8,590 bases of DNA, taken from assembly GCA_041487355.1 (NCBI GenBank), contig JBGPND010000219.1:1-8590 (forward strand), in the 5' to 3' direction. Each line of letters starts with the position of its first letter. Position 1 is the first letter of the stretch. This stretch comes from JAMXLO01 sp041487355 (GTDB lineage Bacteria; Pseudomonadota; Alphaproteobacteria; Acetobacterales; Acetobacteraceae). The notes under the pieces are model-generated. The model was not told the DNA's origin and searched no databases. It worked only from the letters and a program-made list of their open reading frames with translations. Shown piece after piece: positions 1 through 5,182 of this stretch. The position numbers and the translations under genes were made by a program.

Positions 1-470
1 AGATTAAGCGGCGGCGTCGGCGGGGCACCCATGCGGCCGATCGCGTCCAGCGCACCGGTGAGTGCGATGTAGTTGAGGTCGTGTCCCGCCGCGTGCGCCA
101 GCGGACCCTCCTGACCCCAGCCGGTGACCCGGCCAAACACGAGACGCGGATTGCGGGCGAGGCAGATCTCCGGCCCGAGGCCGAGCCGTTCCATAACCTT
201 GGGACGGAAGCCTTCGATCAGTGCGTCGGCCTGCTCGATCAGTCGCAGCGTGAGGGCGACGGCGTCGGGCCGCTTCAGGTCGAGCTGGATGATGTGGCGG
301 CTGCGCTTCAGCAGTTCGAACTTCGTGCCGAGCGGAATGCCGAGGCCGCTGTCGGCCACGCGGTCGATGCGCAGCACGGTGGCGCCCATTTCGGCTAGCA
401 TCATCGCCGCCATCGGCGCCGGTCCGATGCCGGCAAATTCGATCACCTTGACGCCTGCGAGTGGTCCCAT
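1..470 (-). CDS. Alpha-methylacyl-CoA racemase-like CoA transferase family III protein (N-terminal part, cut by window edge)
   Basis: The 156 visible residues match the N-terminal domain of the CoA-transferase family III (CaiB/BaiF) fold, closest by eye to alpha-methylacyl-CoA racemases, which interconvert (R)- and (S)-2-methylacyl-CoA esters in the cytoplasm. Visible signs are the opening PLAGVKVIEFAGIGPAPMAA, the segment ALIEGFRPKVMERLGLGP (about residues 83-100) and GWGQEGPLAHAAGHDLNY (about 117-134). In the M. tuberculosis racemase the histidine of AGHDINY is a catalytic base; here it is H130. The catalytic Asp, just after PPLNL in the family, would fall outside the window. Start: the ATG at 468-470 is forced, because an in-frame TAG lies only three codons upstream (480-482). 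No strong Shine-Dalgarno is seen. The family is usually 360-400 residues, so more than half is missing. It is co-directional with MFS-1 but separated from it by a long inverted repeat. A different family III transferase remains possible. Confidence 0.88.
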   Translation of the reverse strand, partial: MGPLAGVKVIEFAGIGPAPMAAMMLAEMGATVLRIDRVADSGLGIPLGTKFELLKRSRHIIQLDLKRPDAVALTLRLIEQADALIEGFRPKVMERLGLGPEICLARNPRLVFGRVTGWGQEGPLAHAAGHDLNYIALTGALDAIGRMGAPPTPPLN

Positions 471-514
471 GCGGCGAGGCTAGGACGGCGCTGCGGGATG
501 GGCAACAAAGGAAG

Positions 515-649
515 GCAAGGTTCCCCACACGGAGGGCGCTGAGGACCACGGAGGGCCACTGAGGAAGAATATGGCGCTTCGCGCGGAGCACGATTTTCCT
601 TCCTCGGTGGCTCTCTGTGGTCCTTCGTGATCTCTGTGTGGAACCTTGC
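515..649. repeat. Long imperfect inverted repeat made of ~9-10-bp CACAGAG-type units (element A)
   Basis: The left arm (515-568) and right arm (598-649, read on the minus strand) agree at about 80% over 52 bp, both starting GCAAGGTTCC. Each arm holds four short units ending in GAG or AAG (such as CACACAGAG and GACCACAGAG). The 29-bp loop contains a small GCGC-TTC-GCGC hairpin (574-584) and the box CGCGCGGAGC (580-589), which recurs in the repeat upstream of the GxxExxY gene. The right end lies 4 bp beyond the stop codon of MFS-1, so in the transcript it would form a large hairpin that could end transcription or protect the mRNA 3' end before the racemase-like gene. No target-site duplication is obvious. 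It appears to be a REP- or MITE-like dispersed repeat. Confidence 0.8.
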
Positions 650-653
650 TTCT

Positions 654-2177
654 TCAATCCCCCGCGGCCACCGCCGGGCGCGCGTGGCGGCGCATCAGGA
701 ACAGCAGCAGCAGCGGAGGAATGATGGTCAGCGTCATCAGCCGGAAGTCGTTGTTGTAGGCGATGATCTGCGCCTGATGGGTGATCATCTGATCCAGCAG
801 CGCGGCACCATGCCGCGTCGCCGGATTCAGCATGTGCGACACGGCGTCGTTGCCCTGCAGCACGCGATCGAACGGCGTGATGCCGGCGGCGATGTTGGCG
901 TGCGTGGTCTGCACGCTGCGGGTCAGGGTGAACGACGTCACCGAAATGCCAATCGCCGCGCCGATGTTGCGCGCCAGCGACTGCACCGATGTCCCCTCGC
1001 CGCGAAGCTGCGGTGACAGCGTCGTATAGGCCATCACCGTCATCGGGTTGAACACCAGGCCGATCGAGAAGCCCTGCAGGATCATGGTGAGCATCATCTC
1101 GCCCTCGGTCACGTCCGGGGTCCAGGTGCTCATCACCCAGAGCGCCCAGCCTAGCACCAGCAGCCCGACCGCCATGATCTTGCGCTGGTCCACCCGCATG
1201 CCGAGGCGGCTGGCGAGGAACATCGAGGCGATGGTCCCGACACCGCGTGGCGCCATCGCCCAACCGGCGGTGTAGACCGGGTAGCCCGCCAGGTTCTCCA
1301 GATAGGGCGCGAGCAGTGCCGCGGTCGCCAGCATCACCGAGGACACGCAGAACACCATGATGATGCCGGCGGCGAAGTTGCGGTCCTTGAACAAGCCAGG
1401 CGCCAGGAACGGCTTGTCGGCGGTGAACATGTGGACCAGGAACAGGTAGAAGCCGAGCCCGGCCAGCACCGCCTCGACGATGATCTCGCGCGAGGAGAAC
1501 CAGTCCAACTCCTGGCCGCGGTCCAGCATCATCTGCAACGCGCCGACACCGAGCGCCAGAACGCCGAAGCCGTACCAGGAGAATTTCAGGTGCGGCCGCG
1601 CCGGCGCGCTCGGCATGAACAGCGCGAGCCCGGTGATGGCGAGGATGCCGAACGGCAGGTTGACGTAGAACACCCAGCGCCAACTGTACAGGTCGGTCAG
1701 GTAGCCGCCGAGCGTCGGCCCCATGATGGGGCCCATCGTCACGCCCATGGAGAAGATCGCCATCGCCTGCGCGCGGCGCGAGAACGGATAGATGTCCAGC
1801 ATCGTCGCCTGCGACAGCGGCGCGATGGCCGCCCCGCACATGCCTTGCAGCAGGCGGAACAGCACCAACTGCTCGAGCGACTGCGCCGCGCCGCACATCA
1901 TCGAGGTGACGGTGAAGCCGGCGAGGCAAACGATAAACAGCTTCTTGCGCCCGAATCGCACCGCCATCCAGCCGACCGGAGCGGTCATGATCGCCGCGGC
2001 GATCACATAGGAGGTCAGCACCCAGGTGATCTCGTCGGAGGAGGCCGACATGCTGCCCTGCATATAGGGCAGCGCGACGTTGGCGATGGTGGAATCCAGC
2101 GTCTGCATCAGCATCGCGACCATCGCGAAGGTGGTGATCAGGCCACGGTGGGGGACTCTTTGGCTCGTGTCGGACAT
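654..2177 (-). CDS. DHA2-family (EmrB/QacA type) 14-TM MFS drug/solute efflux transporter, copy 1 (MFS-1)
   Basis: A 507-residue inner-membrane proton-coupled exporter of the major facilitator superfamily. Its length fits the 14-helix DHA2 subfamily. Visible signs are LDSTIANVALP in helix 1 with the conserved Asp at residue 28, the loop 2-3 motif A as GWMAVRFGRKKL, and the motif C region GPIMGPTLGGYLTDLYSWRW followed by VFYVNLPFG, the EmrB-type signature. The C-terminal loop has LDQMITHQAQIIAYNNDFR, as in EmrB relatives. EmrB usually works with an EmrA membrane-fusion partner; none is in the window, so the substrate and any tripartite pump are unknown. The start ATG (2175-2177) has no clear Shine-Dalgarno but aligns with the paralogue (both begin MSxTxxxVPHR). 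It lies 43 bp after the binding-protein stop on the same strand, so the two may be co-transcribed. Paralogous to the gene at 5183-6712, about 70% identical by eye. Confidence 0.93.
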   Translation of the reverse strand: MSDTSQRVPHRGLITTFAMVAMLMQTLDSTIANVALPYMQGSMSASSDEITWVLTSYVIAAAIMTAPVGWMAVRFGRKKLFIVCLAGFTVTSMMCGAAQSLEQLVLFRLLQGMCGAAIAPLSQATMLDIYPFSRRAQAMAIFSMGVTMGPIMGPTLGGYLTDLYSWRWVFYVNLPFGILAITGLALFMPSAPARPHLKFSWYGFGVLALGVGALQMMLDRGQELDWFSSREIIVEAVLAGLGFYLFLVHMFTADKPFLAPGLFKDRNFAAGIIMVFCVSSVMLATAALLAPYLENLAGYPVYTAGWAMAPRGVGTIASMFLASRLGMRVDQRKIMAVGLLVLGWALWVMSTWTPDVTEGEMMLTMILQGFSIGLVFNPMTVMAYTTLSPQLRGEGTSVQSLARNIGAAIGISVTSFTLTRSVQTTHANIAAGITPFDRVLQGNDAVSHMLNPATRHGAALLDQMITHQAQIIAYNNDFRLMTLTIIPPLLLLFLMRRHARPAVAAGD

Positions 2178-2220
2178 CGCCGGCTTGATTATCGGACCGA
2201 GGCGGCTGACGCTCGCCCCC

Positions 2221-3441
2221 TCACACCTTCACGAAGGGGCAGGCCCCCTCCGAAAGCGGCCGGAACGCTTCGTCGCCAGGCGTCGTGCCGAGCAGCTTGT
2301 AGAGGTCCCATTCGCCCTTGCTCTCGGAGGGCTGCTTCACCTCGAACAGATAGGCTGGGTGGATCTTGCGTCCGTCCTCGCGGATCTTGCCGGGGCCGAA
2401 GCAGTCATCATCGGTCGGCATCGCCTTCATGCGCGCCACCGTGGCTGCGCCGTCCGCCTTCGCCGCCGCCGCACCCATGTCCGCAGCTGCCTTCAGGTAA
2501 TGCAGCGTGCAGGAATAATCCCCCGCCTGCGCCATGTTCGGCCATAGCGTGACCTTGGGCTGAATGCGCTTCTGGAAGCTCCGCGTCCGCTCGTTCAGGT
2601 CCCAGTAGTAGGTCTCCGACAGCCGAAGCCCAGCCGCCATGTCGATCCCGATCGAGCGGACATCGGTCGTGTAGGCCACCAGCGCCGCGAGGTTCATCTT
2701 GCGCGACAATCCAAATTCGTGCGCCTGCTTCACGATGTTGATGAGGTCCGCGCCGGCGCCGCAAATGCCGAGAATTTTCGCGCCGGATGCCTGCGCCTTC
2801 ACCAGGAAGGCGGAGAAGTCGGTGGTTTCCGGGAACGGGTAGATCTGCCCGCCGACTACCTTCCCTCCTCCCGCTTCCACGAAGCGCGTGGTGTCACGCT
2901 GGGTCGCCTCGCCAAAGGCGTAGTTCGGGGTGATGAAGTACCAAGTGTCGCCGCCAGCCTTGACCATCGCGCCGCCGGTCGATTTTGCCTCCATGTAGGT
3001 GTCGAACACCCAGTGGATCGAATTGGGCGTGCATGCCTTGCCGGTGATGTCTGAACTGGCGGTACTGGTTGGGATCAGCACCTTGTTCTTCACGTGACAG
3101 ATCGAGGCCAAGGCCAGCGCGCAGGAGGTCGCTGCCACGTCGATGATGATGTCGACGCCGCGCTGGTCGAACCATTCCCTGGCGAGCGACACCGCGACAT
3201 CGGGCTTGTTCTGATGATCGGCGGACAGCACCTCGACGTCGAAGGCACCAGCGGCGAATTCCTGCACGGCCTGTTTTGCGCAGATCACGCCGGTCGGGCC
3301 GTTGACGTCCCGATAGGGTCCGGACTGGTCGTTCATCACGCCGATGCGGATCACCGGCCGCGTCTGGGCACGAGAGCGCCTGACTGGTATGGCGGCGGCG
3401 CCGGCGGCGGTGGTGAGCAGCGTGCGGCGAGTGAGGCGCAT
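2221..3441 (-). CDS. LivK-type ABC transporter periplasmic substrate-binding protein
   Basis: A 406-residue precursor of the branched-chain amino acid/amide-type binding protein family (Peripla_BP_6), which captures a small solute in the periplasm. It opens with a twin-arginine-like leader, TRRTLLTTAAGAAA, and a likely cleavage after SRA near residue 25. The mature part starts with IRIGVMNDQSGPYRDVNGP, typical of the family, followed by AVQEFAAGAFDVEVLSADHQ and the hinge region HWVFDTY / GDTWYFITPNYAFG. The ligand cannot be read from sequence; relatives bind amino acids, amides, urea or aromatic acids. The start at 3441 is chosen because it gives the export leader and has a strong Shine-Dalgarno (GGAGGA) 7 nt upstream; a longer 560-residue open frame exists but its extra N-terminus looks non-coding. 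No LivH/LivM permease or LivF/LivG ATPase is nearby, so it is an orphan here. It sits just upstream of MFS-1 on the same strand. Confidence 0.92.
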   Translation of the reverse strand: MRLTRRTLLTTAAGAAAIPVRRSRAQTRPVIRIGVMNDQSGPYRDVNGPTGVICAKQAVQEFAAGAFDVEVLSADHQNKPDVAVSLAREWFDQRGVDIIIDVAATSCALALASICHVKNKVLIPTSTASSDITGKACTPNSIHWVFDTYMEAKSTGGAMVKAGGDTWYFITPNYAFGEATQRDTTRFVEAGGGKVVGGQIYPFPETTDFSAFLVKAQASGAKILGICGAGADLINIVKQAHEFGLSRKMNLAALVAYTTDVRSIGIDMAAGLRLSETYYWDLNERTRSFQKRIQPKVTLWPNMAQAGDYSCTLHYLKAAADMGAAAAKADGAATVARMKAMPTDDDCFGPGKIREDGRKIHPAYLFEVKQPSESKGEWDLYKLLGTTPGDEAFRPLSEGACPFVKV

Positions 3442-3448
3442 GGACGAT

Positions 3449-3454
3449 TCCTCC
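3449..3454 (-). promoter_or_regulatory. Shine-Dalgarno site of the substrate-binding protein gene
   Basis: GGAGGA on the minus strand, 7 nt before the ATG at 3439-3441. It decides in favour of the 406-residue product with an export leader over the longer open frame that extends to 3903. Confidence 0.75.
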
Positions 3455-3467
3455 GTGTCGTTGCTCC

Positions 3468-3497
3468 ACGATAGGGCAAGGGACCGCCGAGGGCCAA
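3468..3497 (-). promoter_or_regulatory. Possible sigma70-type promoter for the substrate-binding protein gene
   Basis: On the minus strand TTGGCC (3492-3497) and TATCGT (3468-3473) are separated by 18 bp, a loose match to -35/-10 boxes. The -10 lies 26 bp before the start codon, leaving a short leader that carries the Shine-Dalgarno. Found by eye in GC-rich DNA, so a chance match is quite possible. Confidence 0.3.
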
Positions 3498-3618
3498 ACC
3501 GACCGGGCTGGATGCTGCATTCGGCTTGGCGACGCCTTGGCACCCTTTGTTCCAAGCGCCAGATGCACTCGTGCCCGCCGCATGATAGATGCGTCGCCGC
3601 AGCGATCGGGCGGTCGAC

Positions 3619-4280
3619 ATGGCCGGCGGCGCGTTTCGTGTCTTCCTCTCGGCGGTGACCAGCGAGTTCGGCCAGGCGCGCGACGCGCTGGCCAAGGACC
3701 TCGCCGCGCGCAACACGCTGGTCCGCGTGCAGGATAGCTTCCGCGCCGAAGCCACCGCAGACACGCTGCTGCGCCTGCTGCACGACTATGTGCGCGGCTG
3801 CACGGCGGTGGTTTGCGTGTTCGGCACACGCAGCGGCGCCTGCCCACCGCCGGCACCAACCGCGGCCTGGATCAATCCACCCGCGGCAATGCCAAAGACC
3901 CAAGCCTAAATAACCACCTCGGCTGTATCAAAGTCGTTGACACGCTCCACCGGGTCAGCGAGGCGGAACTCCTCATGCGCCGCGCGCTCGCCATCGACGA
4001 GGCAAGCTTCGGCAAGGACCATCTGAACGTCGCACGTGGCCGCAACAATCTCGCCCAGTTGTTGCAAGTCACCAACCGACTCGGCGAGGCGGAACCGCTG
4101 CTGCGCCATGCGCTGACGATCTTCCTCGCCTTCCAGCGCGACACCGGGCATGCGCACCCGCACCGCAACGCGGCGAGCGAGAACTACGCCAACCTGCTCG
4201 CGACGATGGGCAAGAGCCGAACAGAAATCACCGCGGCGATCGCGGCGCTGTTTCGGGAGGCCGCGCTGGATCAGACGTGA
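3619..4280 (+). pseudogene. Decayed DUF4062-TPR protein (possible STAND-type NTPase remnant), central part deleted and frame shifted
   Basis: The 5' part (ATG at 3619 to stop at 3907-3909) encodes FRVFLSAVTSEFGQARDALA, then LLRLLHDYVRGCTAVVCVFG and GTRSGACPPP, an N-terminal DUF4062 domain that in full-length relatives continues for hundreds of residues into an NTPase or other core and then TPR repeats. Here it ends about 20 residues after GACPPP. The 3' part lies in another frame, from about 3906 to the stop at 4278-4280, and has C-terminal TPR units with 42-residue spacing (EAELLMRRALAIDEASFGKD, then EAEPLLRHALTIFLAF), ending in ENYANLLATMGKS and a short helix. The simplest reading is one gene that lost its middle, with a frameshift at a junction around 3865-3935. 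The first TPR unit also looks degraded. Two short unrelated genes are a less likely alternative. Intact DUF4062-NTPase-TPR proteins are thought to act in signalling or phage defence; that role is inference here, and the remnant is probably non-functional. Confidence 0.75.
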
Positions 4281-4287
4281 TTCGGTT

Positions 4288-4325
4288 GTGACCGGCAATG
4301 CCAAGGCACTCCGACGGTCGGTCAC
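4288..4325 (+). terminator. Possible stem-loop after the TPR remnant
   Basis: GTGACCG (4288-4294) and CGGTCAC (4319-4325) form a perfect 7-bp inverted repeat with a 24-nt loop, beginning 7 bp after the TPR stop codon. There is no T-run after it, so a classical rho-independent terminator is not shown; it could be a leftover terminator or a chance palindrome. Confidence 0.3.
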
Positions 4326-4365
4326 TCCACCGTCCAACCGTCAGTACCCGCCGCAATCTCCGTTC

Positions 4366-4401
4366 AACGCAAAGATCACAAAGAACGCAGAGATCGCAAA
4401 G
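4366..4401 (+). repeat. Arm B1: four tandem 9-bp units, forward orientation
   Basis: Four direct 9-bp units of form ANCRCARAG; the first is AACGCAAAG and the second ATCACAAAG, and units starting AAC and ATC alternate, giving an 18-bp super-period. It matches the minus-strand sequence of 4513-4548 at 32 of 36 positions, and the minus-strand sequence of 5047-5082 with the same unit order. It marks the left end of the repeat cluster around the GxxExxY gene. Confidence 0.85.
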
Positions 4402-4408
4402 AAAAGAT

Positions 4409-4512
4409 CAATGGGGCCTTCGGCCCCGGACTGTTCAAACCGATGATCATATTGCCATGCTGCCTGCGGCGCAGCGTCCCATGAACCACCGCGCGGAGCG
4501 CATAAAATCTTC
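4409..4512. other. Spacer between arms B1 and B2, with GC hairpin and shared box
   Basis: This 104-bp spacer has no credible gene. It contains a perfect 6-bp hairpin GGGGCC-TTC-GGCCCC (4413-4427), a weaker GCTGC/GCAGC pair (4459-4463 and 4471-4475), and the 10-bp box CGCGCGGAGC (4490-4499) followed by an A/T-rich run leading into arm B2. The same box and a similar AT-rich run precede the right arm of element A at 580-598, which argues that both belong to one element family rather than being chance palindromes. Confidence 0.6.
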
Positions 4513-4548
4513 CTTCGCGATCTCTGCGTTCTTTGCGGCCTTTGCGTT
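4513..4548 (-). repeat. Arm B2: four 9-bp units, reverse orientation
   Basis: On the minus strand this reads four ANCRCARAG-type units (AACGCAAAG first, then a diverged GCCGCAAAG), pairing with arm B1 at 32 of 36 positions to form a large hairpin over a ~110-bp loop. It ends 84 bp before the GxxExxY start codon. The remaining stretch to the start codon (4549-4632) shows no clear promoter or Shine-Dalgarno. Confidence 0.85.
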
Positions 4549-4632
4549 ACAACTTCGCCAACCGCACACGCAGGCAGCGCACCCCCCCGCGTTAATCATT
4601 CCGCAACCCGCCGCAGCGATATCCCTCTCACC

Positions 4633-5016
4633 ATGGAGAACACAGAATCGGGCCCCGACCCGACCAACCGAATCATTGGACTCGGCATAAGGGTGCACAG
4701 AAAATTGGAACCCGGCCTCCTGGAATCGGTCTACGAGGAATGCCTTTGCTGGGAGCTCGCACACGACAACATGACATTCAAGCGCCAGGTGCCGCTCCCG
4801 GTGATATGCGAGGACGTTCGCCTGACCTGTGGCTACTACGCCGATATTATCGTTGAGCAGACCGTGATCGTGGAACTCAAGTCGGTCGAGCGCATCCTGC
4901 CCGTGCACGAGGCGCAAACGCTGACCTACCTCCGTCTGAGCGGCTGCAAAGTCGGTCTGCTCATGAACTTCAACAGCGTAATGCTGAAGGACGGGATCCG
5001 GCGCTTCATCCCGTGA
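4633..5016 (+). CDS. GxxExxY family protein, PD-(D/E)XK nuclease-like (PDDEXK_3)
   Basis: A complete 127-residue protein matching the uncharacterised GxxExxY family, whose length is usually about 120-135. The namesake motif is GLLESVY (G28, E31, Y34), preceded by IIGLGIRVHRKLEP. The nuclease-like core is visible as GYYADIIVE with D71, then VIVELKSVE with E81 and K83, giving a D-x9-E-x-K arrangement, followed by HEAQTLTYLRLSG (H92, Q95, Y99) and GLLMNFN. All presumed active-site residues are present, so it looks functional, possibly as a metal-dependent nucleic-acid enzyme; no activity is established for the family to my knowledge. There is no signal peptide or membrane segment. The start has no good Shine-Dalgarno, but the N-terminus fits the family. 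It lies alone between exporter-side genes, with 9-bp-unit inverted repeats on both sides. It is one of few plus-strand genes in this part and could be horizontally acquired. Confidence 0.9.
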   Translation: MENTESGPDPTNRIIGLGIRVHRKLEPGLLESVYEECLCWELAHDNMTFKRQVPLPVICEDVRLTCGYYADIIVEQTVIVELKSVERILPVHEAQTLTYLRLSGCKVGLLMNFNSVMLKDGIRRFIP

Positions 5017-5046
5017 GCCAGCCGCGCAAAGCGTACAAATTGCTTC

Positions 5047-5082
5047 TCTGTGATCTCTGCGTCCTCTGCGATCTCTGTGTTA
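5047..5082 (-). repeat. Arm B3: four 9-bp units, reverse orientation, downstream of GxxExxY
   Basis: On the minus strand it reads four units, AACACAGAG, ATCGCAGAG, GACGCAGAG and ATCACAGAG, the same alternation of AAC/GAC- and ATC-starting units as in arm B1. It begins 30 bp after the GxxExxY stop codon. Relative to B1 it is inverted, so the 717-bp span 4366-5082 is bounded by inverted repeats with the gene inside. No partner arm for a local hairpin is seen nearby. Confidence 0.85.
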
Positions 5083-5118
5083 ATGCTTCACTATCCCCAC
5101 GCACCGGCCTCTACGCAG

Positions 5119-5158
5119 ATGGCCGGGTGATCCCCGGATCAAGTCCGGGGACGGCCAT
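5119..5158. repeat. REP-like palindrome of alphaproteobacterial type; possible bidirectional terminator
   Basis: A two-tier palindrome. The outer arms ATGGCCG (5119-5125) and CGGCCAT (5152-5158) are perfect, and the inner stem CCCCGGA (5132-5138) and TCCGGGG (5144-5150) is perfect with a TCAAG loop; the sides are joined by an asymmetric bulge (GGTGAT against A). The GGATCAAGTCCGGG core is a sequence I recognise as a very common intergenic repeat in alphaproteobacteria. It lies 25 bp downstream of the MFS-2 stop and after the GxxExxY gene, so it separates two convergent genes and could end transcription in both directions. Confidence 0.75.
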
Positions 5159-5182
5159 GATGGTGCTACCAGCGCCAGCCGC

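Noticed and set aside
4..1929. Minus-strand 641-residue open frame across the left side
   Set aside because: It overlaps MFS-1 and the racemase-like gene out of frame, with Arg/Ala/Gly-rich composition typical of a GC-rich shadow frame.
2236..2247. GGGGC/GCCCC hairpin near the end of the binding-protein gene
   Set aside because: Short and inside the coding sequence, with no T-run; likely chance in GC-rich DNA.
1431..2552. Plus-strand 373-residue open frame opposite MFS-1
   Set aside because: Antisense shadow rich in Arg, Gln and His with no domain signal; the minus frame has clear transporter motifs.
3442..3903. N-terminal extension of the substrate-binding protein frame to 3903
   Set aside because: It would bury the Tat-like leader 154 residues inside the protein and overlap the DUF4062 remnant; the strong ribosome site supports the start at 3441.
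4366..4548. CRISPR array
   Set aside because: The units are 9 bp, contiguous and partly inverted, with no unique spacers of regular length and no cas genes.
4298..4690. ORF encoding T-Q-R-S-Q-R-like peptide through arm B1
   Set aside because: The repeat unit is a multiple of three, so it stays open automatically; the rest has no domain and the frame runs into the GxxExxY gene out of frame.
4447..4917. Minus-strand 156-residue frame ending in N-A-K-A-A-K-N-A-E-like repeats
   Set aside because: Reads arm B2 and the antisense of the GxxExxY gene; the repetitive end is the translated DNA repeat.
4358..5092. Target-site duplication around the GxxExxY repeat unit
   Set aside because: Bases outside arms B1 and B3 were compared by eye and show no direct repeat, so transposition is not demonstrated.
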